From Marsupella aquatica (taxonomy: Eukaryota; Marchantiophyta), in contig OZ316898.1 of NCBI GenBank assembly GCA_973895155.1, forward strand, positions 11,532,001 to 11,596,000: a stretch of 64,000 nucleotides of DNA. Reading direction: 5' to 3'. The translations under genes and the position numbers were made by a program. Shown here piece by piece: positions 1-11,400 of the stretch. The notes below the pieces were generated by a model that did not search any database, was not told the origin of the DNA, and saw nothing but the letters and a program-made list of their open reading frames with translations. Within the stretch, counting starts at the first letter, position 1. The number at the start of each line of letters is the position of its first letter.

Positions 1-494
1 AATCTTTAGGAGGAGTGGGATGGAACAACTAAAAGCTTTACTCCAGATAACTTCTAGAGTCGTAAGTTCCCAGCCAAGTAGGGTGACTGACAAGTTCAAA
101 TGATTTCCTGACATACGATACATATAATTATGATCAAACTGCCAAAAAGCAGGGGGCGTTGAACCCTAAACCCTAAATCCATGTGCAAGAACTATCTCAG
201 GAAGTGTTTAAGAAATGATACCCTGATTGCTGGACAAAGTGAGTACTTGCAATTTGATTCTAAAGAGGTGAATTTGATGTCCAAACTTAAAGCTAAATAT
301 ACTAAACCGCTAGAATATAGGATGTTGTAGTCAATCCCCACTACAAAGATAGAATTTGAAGAACATGACTCACCTCGATTTCACAAAACAACGCATAATA
401 TATATCACCTTATCCTTGATCAATCATTTGTGTGGGCCTCAAGTCCCATACAAGTGTGCTCATTCACGTGAAACAGATTCCCTTGTAACCCTCC
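1..494. other. Intergenic stretch with one telomere-like motif
   Basis: No coding region is recognised. Two adjoining CCCTAAA units at 162-177 match the plant telomere repeat and the telo-box promoter element. There is no gene immediately downstream that they would obviously serve, so they may be a chance or interstitial copy. Confidence 0.5.
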
Positions 495-712
495 ATTTGC
501 CATTAGCTTTTTGCCACATTAGCTTTTTGCCGCATTTGCTAGGAATGATGAGGAGCTCGGTCCGTTTGCATTAGTTTTAGTTCATCTTTCTTGGTTTTTA
601 GGGGTTCCCTATTGCTCACTTCTTTTGCGTTTGGTTTTGTCCACTTGGACCCTCTTTTGTTTGTTCTTTTGTACTCTGTTTGGTCCTTTTCTGTAAAAAG
701 TTTGTATATTAA
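495..712 (+). mobile_element. 5'-truncated LINE 3' end
   Basis: About 215 bp is close to the reverse complement of 2697-2886, which is the 3' flank of the LINE lying on the - strand further right. Both copies stop matching just after the shared TTTTCTGTAAAAAG, as expected for two 3' termini of one LINE family inserted in opposite orientations. No coding part remains in this copy. Similarity was judged by eye at roughly 90 percent. Confidence 0.6.
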
Positions 713-2204
713 TCTCTTCATTGAGCATTTTAAAGCACTTTATGCCAAAGACCCAAAGGCACCTCCTAGAAAGCTTATATATTGTAAACATTTAGGGCTT
801 TGGACACTTAAAAAAGAAAAAAAGAAAAAAAAGACTTTTCAAGCATCTAATACATAAATAAATCATTCTTCCATGAAATATCTAAATTTAAATCTGGGTG
901 GACATCTGCATTTGCCAACTTCTCAAGCCTGGATGGATTGCAGCAATGAGTGAATGTGCCAAGAAAACAAAAGAATCATCTTTGGAGATTTTAGGGGTCT
1001 CAATTCTTGATGAAATTTGCCACACCAATTTGAGTTCAGTTGAGTCAAACTCATCCACTAACCATTTGGGACTCTAGGTGTACAGACAAATGAAAACCTT
1101 GCCTATTATGCTCTACATACCAACCCACATATCTCCACTCTCATCACACCATAGCAACACTACACAAGACTATACTATTGCCAAAAGGCTCAATTTGCAA
1201 GAATGAAAAAGTCAGGATGACTCATTCTCCAAGCTATTCATATTTTCATTCGTGGCACAACAGATGGTGACCTGGATGAATGGGTCACCCCTATTAAATG
1301 ACCTGCTACAGTAGGTCACCTTCCCAAACTCTCACTTAACACTTAGACAACTTAACAAAGTTGCACCTCGAGTTGCACCCAATGCAATATGGGCAAGAAC
1401 ATGGGTCGGGTACAGATTGATGTACATATCATTGACTGCATTTTTGTGAAGGGAAATGTGCGAATGTCATGATTTTTAGATTCAATAAATTTTGTGTTGA
1501 CAATTCTTCATAGTTCAAATGTTATTGTATCCGGATTTCAAACCGACGTAGCAAGCTCTATCTCTGTTAGTGCTTAGAAGTTTTGCATATGGGCTATGAG
1601 AAGCATGAGGGTGGGGCAGGAGCTGGGTCTGCTACATGAAGAGATTTTTGCTACTATGGGATTGTAGTGATGAAACTTGTGCGTAACGCAAACTCAAGGG
1701 TTACCCTTTTATGTTTGATTTGCATTGCTTGGGGTTTCATAAACTTAGAATTCATGGATTTGTAGTTTGGACCAATTTGTGATGAATAGTTGCATATCAT
1801 GTGAACACTTGCATATCATGAAAGTGGATTCTTACAAGGCCTATTGAAAATGCTCTATAATACAATCACCCACAAGGAAACTAATATATTTAATTGTTTG
1901 AGATTGTTAGTGTGTGGAGACTATCTTGCGGTACATCCACTTCTTATTGTTTGATCCCTTCACAAATGATGCTTCAAGCTTATGGGCCTGCTAGTTTGGT
2001 GTGTACATTTGATTCAATGAGAGTGATTTGGGTTTGAAATACACTCTAGATAGGGTGCGCTTTGTTTTCCCATGGTGATGCTGGAGTGATTCCCAACGTA
2101 CACACCATAGTGAGTGCACATGTGTTGTGATGAAGAGAACATATATATATATATATATATATCACCACGCTTGGGCTAGGAGATTGATTAGGTGATGCTT
2201 TATG
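713..2204. other. Non-coding stretch, AT microsatellite
   Basis: No gene is recognised. A pure AT dinucleotide run of about 11 units lies at 2141-2162, directly before the minisatellite at 2216. The rest has the low-GC, stop-rich texture of intergenic DNA. Confidence 0.5.
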
Positions 2205-2690
2205 TCAGACTATACCGGTGCCTATGCGTTGCACAAAGATGTTGAGGTGAAGAAAATATGTTGGTGTGAAAAAAGTTGTGGATGAAAGAAACAGAGGTGA
2301 AGAAAAAATGTTGATATGAAAAAAGTTGTCGAGGGAAAGAAAAGATGTTGGTGTGAAAAAAATTGTTGATGAGAGAAAAAGATTTTGAGGTGAGGAAAAG
2401 AAGTCAAAGTGAGAAAAGGTGTTGAGGAAAGAAAAGATGGCAAGGTGAGAAAAAGATGTAAAGATGTAATGATTTAATGATGTAAAGGAGAAAAAAGATG
2501 TTGAGGGTGAGGGAAAGATGTCACGGTGAGGTAAAGAACACAAAAAAATGCATGTGTATTGCACACAAGATGTTGAGGCAAAGAAAATTTGTTGAAAGGA
2601 GGAAAAAATGTCAAGGTGAGGCAAAGTTGTTGAGAAAACACAAAAAATCGCAGACAAACTCATTCCCTATGCAGTGCAAAAAATGAAAAT
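2205..2690 (-). repeat. Helitron-like 3' end with degenerate minisatellite
   Basis: A degenerate array of roughly 18-20 bp units built on GATGTTGAGGTGARRAAA (read on +) runs from about 2225 to 2680. Read on the - strand it is the same family as the ACATCTT-rich arrays at 48890-50760. It ends at the left in a related terminal block with GTGCAACGCA near 2230. The orderly arrangement of array then short palindrome matches the 3' parts of the elements at 47834-50770, so this is probably a diverged copy in reverse orientation. Open frames across it, rich in Phe and Ser, are by-products of the repeat. Confidence 0.55.
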
Positions 2691-3194
2691 AATACACATA
2701 CTTTTTACAGAAAAGGGCCAAATAGAGTACAAAAGAATAAACAAGAGAGGTCCCAAGTGGACAAAACCAAACGCAAAAGAAGGGAGCAAAAGGAAACCCC
2801 TAAAAATCAAGAAAGAGTAACTAAAACTATCGCAAATGGACCGAGGTCCTCATCATTCCTACCAAATGTGGCAAAAAGCTAATGGTCTACATCAAGTGTC
2901 GAAACAAAATCGGCAAGTGGGACTGGAATGTCCTCTAGGGGGGCTAGCCGCTGTGGAGTCACACTAGCACCCACTGTCTGAGATCGATGATAGATGGCCT
3001 GAGCTTGAGCACGCTATAAGGTGACTGAAATGTGTTGGCGAAAGTGCGTGGTCAAAACAGATAGCGGGGGTCCGGTGGAACCCATCCGGCCATGAACATC
3101 CCGAGCGCGCAGCTTGGCGAAGAAGCCCGTCGAACTGATGATGGAGACGCCCAAATATCTTAAGAGCAAGGGGCAGGAAGCTATCAGATGAAGC

Positions 3195-3745
3195 TCATGC
3201 AGCAGATTTGGCCTCCTTCGTTGTTGTTGCTCGTGATGTTGCTGCCCCTGCCGTTGTTGCCACTGCCCTAATGATGTCTTGGCGCAATGGGTTTGCCACC
3301 ACTACATCTGCCAAAGTACGTTGACCCTCACGGACCATGGTAAGATCCACCCGTAATCGTTGTGATGGATGACCAGGTAACTCGAGCACCACCTCCGCCG
3401 CGTGCAGACTAAAGAGCCAGAGAGAACTTGAGCAGTCGCATCTCTCACAGCGTCGTGAACAAAAATGGTTTCGCCGCTCAAACTGCACCGAAGAAGATGG
3501 ACACCTGTGGCATCACAAGGCTTCCTACAAGTGCAAGTAGGAGGTAAACTAGCAAGAAGTGGGTGGGGCAAGCCCATACGAAGATGCATGGCTGTCGCAA
3601 ACTTCGCTGAAGACATCCACAGGTGAGGAATGACTGGATTGGCCTGAAGCCAGCCTCCTGCGCCCTTCCCTCCGGAAGAAAGAATCCGAGTTTGGTTCGT
3701 GTTAGGTGCCTCGATGAGGATGCTGGAGAGGGTGAAAGCGTGCAT
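3195..3745 (-). pseudogene. LINE C-terminal CCHC knuckle and endonuclease-like segment
   Basis: One frame (3745-3302) contains a cysteine/histidine cluster, CRKPCDATGVHLLRC, that is C-x3-C-x5-H-x3-C, followed by a short helix-like stretch FVHDAVRDATAQVL. An overlapping second frame (3488-3195) continues with RVDLTMVREGQRTLADVVVA, which has the spacing of an acidic PD-(D/E)xK-like core. In R2-type LINEs a CCHC knuckle directly precedes such a restriction-like endonuclease. The two halves are in different frames, so a frameshift separates them. The endonuclease call rests on pattern and position only. Confidence 0.5.
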
Positions 3746-3763
3746 ACGCCCAACAAGGTCTGC

Positions 3764-4440
3764 CTAAAGACGAACGGGGTCCAAGGATAAAAACTCATGA
3801 AATGAAGGTAATGCAGCTCGAACAGGATCTGGTAATGATGATCGCACCGCGCGCAAATGAACCTGAAATGGGAGGGAAACCTCCTCTACCTCCATGAGAG
3901 ACAAAAGTAAAAAAGGTCGATTCTCAATAAGGAAACGATCTGCCAACAATGAGAAGGTGACCGCCCACGCGCCCAAAAAGGCCAAAGGTGCAAGGCGCTC
4001 AGTGGAAGTAAGCCCAAAACCACCGTGAGAAATAGAAAGACTGAGCTGTCGATGAAGCCACGAAGATGAGAGCAAAATACCTGGCCCTAAAAGAGAGGCC
4101 AAAGTCTCACGAATGGAGACATCAAACGCTCAAAGGTGTAGATAAAGATCCTCGGTAGGGGGATGTGTCCGAGCCAAATAGGATGAGCGAGGGTGGATGC
4201 ATCTCAACAACAACCCAAATGCTGCCTGAGAATCTGCTAAGTTAGGGAGCATAGGAGTAGGGGCTAAGGCAGCCTGTAGAGCGTCAGCAATGAAAGATGA
4301 GCAAAAGGAGGCTGTACCGACTGGGGAGCCAAGGACCCAAAGACCGTCGGCTGGACGTAAGAACCCAGGGGGAAGTGCAAGATCAAAGGGTAACCCAACT
4401 GGACTCCATGCACGACTCTTGACCTGCTGAACCCATAAAC
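3764..4440 (-). pseudogene. LINE thumb/connection region, frame-shifted
   Basis: After the reverse transcriptase frame ends, similarity-like sequence continues in a second frame (within 4717-4130) with LWVLGSPVGTASF, resembling the 'VLGxPVG' motif that follows the catalytic DD box in LINE polymerases. A third frame (4102-3764) has HGGFGLTSTERLAPLAFLGAW, the conserved 'GGxGL' segment of the LINE connection region. Two frame changes in about 700 bp show the copy has decayed. Confidence 0.55.
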
Positions 4441-5267
4441 CGAGGCCCAACAAATGGGTGGAAAGTGGCGAGGGCAGAAGTAACCGCAGCAGGTGGACCA
4501 ATGATGTGGGTGTCATCTGAAAGGGAGGGGAAGATATACTCGGGGTGGGCCACGGAGGCTTCCCGTAAAGCAGTAAAATGGGCAATGGCAAAAAGAGGCC
4601 CACCCAAAGGGTCACCTTGACGTGTACCTTTTGCAAAAGAAAGAGTGGTATACACTCCTGTAGAGGTGTGATGACTATAGAAGAGGGGGGCCTCGAGTCC
4701 ATAAAAACAATGGACAAAGGAGATAAGGGACTGGATGTCTGGATCCGCCGCCCTCAAAGCACAAAAAATTGATGCCCGAGAAACCGTATTGAAAGCATTA
4801 GAGACATCAACCTGGAGGACAACCCAATCAGGGTGGAGGTCCAAGGTAGTACAAATACCCGCAATAACTGTCTCACAACCGCTAGGAACGCCCACTGCAA
4901 ACTGATGTGGAGAGAGATGATCCGATAGTACAGAGCGATACTGCGATGAAAGTGTGCGAGACACCAAACGAAGAAAAACCTCTCCAATAGCTATGGGCCA
5001 AACACCCGGTGAAGACTTAGCCATGGCCAATAAACGTGAAGCACTCAAAAGCCGAGAGACGGGAGGAGGCAAACGGCCGGCTGCAATACATTGGCAAAAG
5101 GAGAAGAAAACTGGAAAACCAGACTGAGGGAAATAAATCACGAAAATGCTCAAAGGCATAGCCAAAGGGGCCACCAACCGCGCAATGCGGGGCATGCAGG
5201 AAGGCATAGGTGAAGTGGCCCTACTAAACTGAAGATCCTCCTCAGGCTCAAAATCCTCCACGAACAA
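4383..5267 (-). pseudogene. LINE reverse transcriptase domain
   Basis: This 294-codon frame carries the ordered polymerase motifs of a non-LTR reverse transcriptase. There is an N-terminal region with RPIAIGE-like sequence (WPIAIGE, residues 90-96). Motif A is QVDVSNAFN with the metal-binding Asp at residue 154. Motif B is GTRQGDPLGG (214-223). Motif C is SLSDDTHIIG, with the paired aspartates at 251-252 and Ser in place of the usual Ala of the xADD box. It would copy element RNA into DNA at the target site. The final 20 residues are out of register with the family, marking a frameshift near 4440. The ATG at 5267 is arbitrary, because the element's ORF should extend upstream to the zinc finger. 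Confidence 0.8.
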
Positions 5268-5890
5268 AGGGAGCTAATCATAGGGCTACGGATGGAGATC
5301 CTGAAGGGCCGTCAAGGTGACCTCGCCAGGGGGGCTGGTGTGGTGGGAGATGGGGCCTGGACAGCACGAAGATATTCACCAGCCTGGGCTAAATGACTCG
5401 AGCTAAACGACAAGAGCGACAAATGCGTCTATGCTCTGGAGGATGAGAGTGGCAAGCTGGGTCAGACAAAGCACGGGTAGTAAAGGAACGGGCTCAAAGA
5501 AAATACTCTTCCTGAAGCTATTCCTAATCTCCCCGCAGAATACGATGGATACGAGAGGCAGTCTCATGGTGACCCACGCGACCACCGTGACTAGGGAGGG
5601 TAAGAGTCCACTGTGGAAAAAGCATGAGTAAAGACCAATAGGAGACCTCTATAGGATGTGCCAAGATAAGCTACATGAGCTGCAACAAGGATGACCAAAC
5701 TATTGGGCGCAACGCTAGTGGGATGTGGTTATAAAGGCAAGGTCTAATGTACCCTGGATGGTAGGCTGGAAGGGGGGTCTAGAGTGCGAACCCAACTCCA
5801 TGCCTGCTCGGAAGCCTCCAAGGAAGGAGGGGCAGAGCTAACGGGGTCAAGAGGGGGCTGGGGCTGGGATTGTGCTTGCTGGCGACGTTG

Positions 5891-5956
5891 GCACCGGCCC
5901 CGCCCGCGATGATGAGGAAGGGAGAGGCCAACCCAGCCACAGTTAGGACAAGTATG
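5891..5956 (-). pseudogene. LINE N-terminal Cys/His zinc-finger remnant
   Basis: The - strand frame reads HTCPNCGWVGLSLPHHRGRG followed by RC, which is C-x2-C-x8-H-H with a further Cys. It lies about 620 bp upstream of the reverse transcriptase frame and in the same orientation, where R2/NeSL-type LINEs carry DNA-binding zinc fingers. It is separated from the polymerase by stops, so it is a fossil. The call is by motif and position. Confidence 0.45.
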
Positions 5957-5989
5957 CAGGGGACGCTCGTCTAGGGAGGGAGCAGGGAA

Positions 5990-6600
5990 CGACTGGACAG
6001 GAGGTGGGGGGGGGAACAGACGTGGGCGAAGAGGCTGGAGGGGGATGCTGGAGGGGTGGAGGGGGTATGGGGTGGGCAGTAGACTAGGGGGACTGGTAGA
6101 GCATCGGGCATGGGGTCATCATGAAGATGAGAGAGATCCAATGAATAAGAACAAACACGAAGGCGACCACGAGGGGGGGGGGGAGGAGGGGGGAGAAGTG
6201 TGTGGTGGGGCTGGGCGCTTGCCCCGCGCCAACACTCTCAATGTAGACATGACAGGCCGCAACCCAATAAAAGCAAAAGCGCATCAAGAAGCGACAAAAG
6301 GCCCAACCAAGACATGTGAAAAGGAAGGAAGGCTATGGAGAGAGCCCACCGCGTCAATCCAAGAAACGGCGCCACCGCTAGCCTAGGAAACCATTGAGCA
6401 CGTGCAGGCACAGCCGGGAACAAAGTTGCATGTTGCACAAAAATGTCATTGTTTGATGGTGTTTGTGATTGTTGCAATAATATTGTCATTTTGGTCATTA
6501 ATGTAAACGTATTATTGTTGAGGAGGATGAAGGTGAGAACATGGAGATGCAAGATGGGTGACAATGGTCATTACATCATGGAGTCGTAGTATGATCATCC
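5990..6600. other. G-rich low-complexity tract, then non-coding DNA
   Basis: Positions 5995-6210 are strongly G-biased on +, with runs of eight or more G at about 6006 and 6174. Open frames across it are compositional artefacts. It adjoins the 5' side of the LINE and could be its 5' leader, but no boundary is visible. Confidence 0.4.
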
Positions 6601-6778
6601 CAAAAAAATGATGCAATTTTTATTAAAATTAAAATTATTCATATTTTAAATACATAAATATATACATAGTTCTTAAAAATGGGGGGCAAGAAAATACAAA
6701 ATTATCTAACTTGATCCCCTTTGTTTTTCCTTAAGACCTTTTTCATTCTCCTCTTCCTTAAATTTTGTTCCTTTTTTC

Positions 6779-6832
6779 CTTTACATGGCCCTCTCCCTTT
6801 TTTCCTTTACATGGCCCTCTCCCTTTTTTCCC
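6779..6832 (+). repeat. 26-bp direct duplication
   Basis: The unit TTACATGGCCCTCTCCC plus a T-rich spacer occurs at 6781 and again at 6807, an exact two-copy tandem repeat of 26 bp. Confidence 0.85.
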
Positions 6833-7339
6833 TCCATGCCAATTTCTTGCTACCTTCTCCCTGGATTTTTGGATAGTGTTTTATCTTTATGTCTCTATGA
6901 GAGTATTATAAGTGCACCCTTGTAGAGTTGTAGTCCCATGGAAGAGTAAAAAAGACAATCTAGGACAATTCATACTTGTACTCTTAAGTACAATTGTTCT
7001 TGTTCTCTCTAGGCTATTGCAATGTCATTGTGTAGACTTTGGCTGGAGAACATCCTTTCTATTATTAATTAATAATTAAACGGCTACAAAAAATCACGTA
7101 AATTACCTAACAACTGTACGTCATTCATTCTTGCCAAAATGCATTTTGTAATGGAAAGAATGACAAAAATAAGCAAGATTCAATATTATAGATGTAGATT
7201 GGTTATTGTGGAGTCCTCTAGTAATAGTAATGCAAGGCTACTTGATGGATGACAACTTACAATATTTCACTTAAAAGGAGTGGGATGCTATAGGTACTTC
7301 ATTCTCCAAAAATGGCATATAATGTGCAACTAATTATAT
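6833..7339. other. AT-rich intergenic stretch
   Basis: No gene is seen. The stretch has TAATTA-rich motifs near 7060-7080. Nothing else is supportable. Confidence 0.4.
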
Positions 7340-7610
7340 ATATGATCATTTTATTGGTTCTAAGGAAATATTTAAGAATTTTTGAGAATAAGATTAGGGT
7401 ACTTTAAATCTAATTTTGAGATAGTCATATGAAAAGAACAGAAAGGTCTTTTCAATCAAAATTTTTGAATATTCCAAATCCCAATTCCAACTTTATATAG
7501 GTTAAGAAATTAAAAATGTCTTATATTTTACGGGGTCCAATACCTAAAATGTCCCAGGTGAAAGGGAGGCCTCCACACAGTGAGACCTGCGAGAGTTAGA
7601 TCCTCAAAGT
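7340..7610 (+). repeat. Dispersed repeat, copy 1
   Basis: This segment matches the reverse complement of about 40120-40400 over most of its length. Shared landmarks are TTTTATTGGTTCTAAG, AATATTCCAA..TTCCAACTTTATA, and GGCCTC...AGTGAGACC in the same order and spacing. Identity looks about 70 percent by eye. No protein similarity or clear termini are visible, so the class is unknown. Confidence 0.55.
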
Positions 7611-7639
7611 GGGGGATGCTTGTCACTAAACTACTTTTT

Positions 7640-8440
7640 TTTATATAACACTAATTGATGATTGAGTGTAGCAAAAGCTTTCCCTCATAATTGGTGTGAA
7701 TAACAATTAGTGTGAATCACACTAATCTGTGTGAACATTGTACATATGCCTGTATGTGCCGAGTACAATTTCTTGTGTTGTTGTGGAGGACTGGTATTAG
7801 ATAGCAGCTCTTTACTGTAGGGTTGTGATTTAGTAAGGGTCAACCTGCAAACTGCAATTCTTGTGGTATTTACAAAGTAACTTGCTTTAATATAAAGAGA
7901 TTACACACATTCACTTTTTATATAATTAGAGGATTACGCGCATTACATGGTAGGTCTGCAGTAACCAGGAAATGCACTTATTTACATTGCACTTTCTGTG
8001 GTATTGGAGGTTCACACACATTACACAGGAGGCCTGCACTTAACATGAAATGCACTTATATATGTCACACTTTATGCACAACTTTAAAGGTTTTTGTTGA
8101 CATAACACTAATTCACGAGGCCTCAGAATTAGTTTGAATAACTAATCTTTGTGAACGGTGTATATAGTGCGTATACGTGGCCTACACTTAACCATGAAAT
8201 GCGCTTATATACTTACGTTGCACTTTATGCATGGTGAGCTATAAAGGCTATTCTTGACATAACACTAATTCATGAGTGAAGCGAAAAAAAACTGCCTGCT
8301 CAGAGTTAGTGTGAATAACACTAATCTTCGTAAAGAGTATATAAATTAGTGAATCGAAACAAATTGCCTACTCAGAGTTAGTGTGAACAACACTGATCTT
8401 CGTGAACAGTATATATAATGCGTATATGTGCGGATAGCAG
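7640..8440 (+). repeat. Cluster of degenerate direct repeats
   Basis: The block CATAACACTAATT...GTGAATAACACTAATCTTCGTGAAC...GTATATAT...GCGTATA recurs imperfectly, starting near 7646, 8101, 8257 and 8340. A second block (ATGAAATGCACTTATATA..GCACTTTATG) recurs near 7965, 8050 and 8190. The period is irregular, from about 105 to 155 bp. TTAGTGTGAAT and its complement occur close together, so local hairpins are possible. No coding content is seen. Confidence 0.6.
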
Positions 8441-11400
8441 CTATTATTGTAGACTTGCTCACGACGATTCCTTCTCGTGTAGCAGTGGTAGACCTCACGT
8501 GGGTAGGTCGGTTTGGAGAAGTTCATTCTTCGAACTTATTACTACGGCGTACTGGATATTTTTGGCCGTTCAGTGATAATGAGTGCACATAATAGGACGA
8601 CAGCCAGCTAGTGCCTAGCCGCAGCCTAGCCTGATGACTGTGGAGGTCCTTCTCGTTTCCCATATTCTTTTCCCATCGCTCCCTTGGTCTTATTTTTCTG
8701 GGCAGGACGCTCGGCTGTCGTCTCCAGCAGTCTAAATATATGGGCTGCCATTTTCGAAACGTCCCAGTTTGACTACAACCCCGATCCCTCCGGATCCTCT
8801 CCTCTCAGTCAGCCGCTGTGTCCGGGATGAGTGCCGGGAATGATCGAGGAGCTCGTTTCAGCTGTGTTCAGTTTTCATACGTAAATCGGTAAATCGGCAT
8901 TGTTTCGTTGATGCAAGTGTGGTGGGAAGCTTTGCCTCTCAGCTACTTGCATATCTACCGAGTCTGCTCTGTCTGATTGCAATGTATGCTGATCAAGTGC
9001 TGATCAAGTCGTGAGTTCAGAGTGTGCCGTCTATTTGTTATCGGTGTTTATCTATCCGCTGTCCTTTGGGTGATCTACTGTATCTGCTCTGTGTCTGATT
9101 GCGATGTTTGTTGACGAAAGTTTGGATTTCGATCTGAGAAATCTCTGTTCTCGTTCGCTTGCAACCTACTTCTACTTCTTGTTGTTGATTGTGCTCTACT
9201 CCTCTCAACACTCTGTTGGGTTCTTTGCCAATGTAACGCAGCCTGTCTTGATCAAGAAATTCTTCACAGACATTCCTTTGTCAATGGATGAACGAATGAA
9301 TGGGCTGCCGGTAGATTTTCTGTCTGCCTGCTGTTCCTTCCACGGCACGGATTGATGTTACTGTTCACTACCCGTCTCTCCCACTGCAACTAAGCCCAGG
9401 CCAGTTGTGCACAGATGAACAGGGTTGAGAAAGGACTGAGGTGTAATGCAGGTAGCATGTTCTGTTTTGCTGATGTGATTGATTTCCGCTCGAACAGAAC
9501 TTACTTCAGTAGGATTATGCTGCTGGACCCATACAAATATACAATGGCTTTTAGTTTCCATCTTAAATCGCTTTGAATGGTGCTACAGGTCTGAGTGCGG
9601 GGGACCGCGCTGAACTGGTCGGCTTTCTCATTGCTGGTGCATTCTTGTCCCACGTGCCATTAGCAAAATGTCCTAGCACTCACCATTAATTTCCTTGCTG
9701 TCATGATTCCAGTTTCATAATGTTCATCTGTCTCCAGGACAGGCTTCAGTTCCTCGCAGGGCAATCTTCCAGGTATCTGGAATTTCTCGCTCCGAAAATG
9801 AAAGATGGAGGCGCTGTTTCTCAAGCATTTGAGGCTCGCACCTTTGGTTTCATTTCGCTCTTGCCCTTGGTCTCCAGGCTTGCAGCAGGGTCTGCAAGGA
9901 TCGAGGGTTTAGGGCTCTTCGTGTCCCCGGGGTTTCTTTTAGCTCGTTTGGAACTCTGGTCCTTTCTATCCAGCCGGCCAGAGCAAGTAATGACGCAGGA
10001 GCCGTCCTCGTTCTTCGCGAGCTCGCTTCGTGCCTCAGCCTCCCAGACTGAGAGGTGAAGAGAGGCCGGCGCGTCGCATTGGGCGTGCTTGCTTTGCTCT
10101 CTTTGTGAGTCTAGTGTTCCCCTTTCCCGTGCCTCCAAGCGCATCTTAAAGTTCCCATGGCATTACGTACGACCATTCCTTTCTGTTGCTCACCTGGAGA
10201 CTTTCTATTGCGGCATCGGTTTTCACTGTTACTCGGCTCTGAGACGAAAGTTTTGCTTCGTAGTGCTCGTGGTTGTCATTGCGGTGCCGCAGCAGGGCAG
10301 GTCTAGGGCAGGGGCGTTTCGTTGAGTACACTTTTGAGTCTTTCATGTTTACTTAAAGGCTTGTCACTGATGATGATGGCTGCCGGAGTCGGAGCCTTTT
10401 CCCACCGAGAATCCTCCGTATGTCACTCCCATTCTGCCCACAAGTAGCCTGGCTTTCTTTTATGTGCACTTATCGAGCGGCGATAATTTTGGTATCCTTG
10501 GAGGGCCACACCGTTGATGCCGTCGCCTTGTGAAGGCCATGTGGATCACATGGGTGTTCCGTTGTGTTATTCGTCTATTGTGACTATAGCCTCGTAGGCG
10601 AGATGCTGCTCTCTCTGCCTCATCTATTTTATGTTCGCCTGGGGTTTGTACTGTTCGATGGATACAGAGTGTAGACTACTATGACGCAATGATATAGATA
10701 ATGGACGTGCGATCTGTGTTCTGTGGTGCCTGGTCGTTGCTAATTCTCATTCTGCTCTGAGAAATCATTAGCCTAGCCACTAGAAGAATCGGAGTCATCT
10801 GCCACAACACCTTGCGCTGAACATTTTCCTCGCGATGAACATTTTCCTCGCGAATTTCGCTGTTATGATGCAAGTTTCGTGACAAAGTTGTGTTCTTTTG
10901 TTCAATTTGGATCTACGGGTGTTCAACAATTTCACTCGACGGTGATTGGTTTCGTGCTTAATGTCTGAATTATAACTATGGTATATAGGCATGTTTATGC
11001 ACGCAGGTGTTCTTGGAAGAGTTGGTAAATTGTTTTGATATGGACCTGGTGTTGCCACTATCCACGAATTGTGGCGGTTCAGTTCAGACACAGACACCCC
11101 GCAGTGCCGTTCTTTGAAGCCTTTCAGTGTATTTGGAAGAGTTCGAGAAGAATGTGCTGAGAAGGACCTGGTGTTGTCACTATCCAGTCTGAATTGCAGC
11201 AGTTGAGACTGCTGGCAAAAGATAACTCAACTCACATAGTGGGATTCAGAATGTAATCCAATTGCACCAATTGTGGGTAGTGACCTCACCATATGTGTTC
11301 CAAAGCATGTCTGGAGCAATGCAGTTTGGACTAGGGGACTGTGATTTTGATGAATTTCAATGGTTCGTGGATAGTGACTTCGTCACGCCTATATCAAAAC

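Larger units (their letters stand above)
2695..5960 (-). mobile_element. Inactivated non-LTR retrotransposon (RLE/R2-like LINE)
   Basis: Read on the - strand the order is: a Cys/His zinc finger (5956-5891), reverse transcriptase (5267-4383), a frame-shifted thumb/connection region (about 4440-3770), a CCHC-type knuckle and an endonuclease-like tail (3745-3195), then a 3' end shared with the fragment at 495-712. Elements with N-terminal zinc fingers and a C-terminal knuckle plus restriction-like endonuclease belong to the R2/NeSL/CRE side of LINE diversity; the assignment here is inference from domain order. Coding capacity is spread over at least three frames, so this copy is dead. No poly-A tail or target duplication was identified. 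Confidence 0.7.

Noticed and set aside
539-857. Overlapping open frames on both strands
   Set aside because: They fall in the LINE 3' end and its A-rich flank and have no protein-like conservation.
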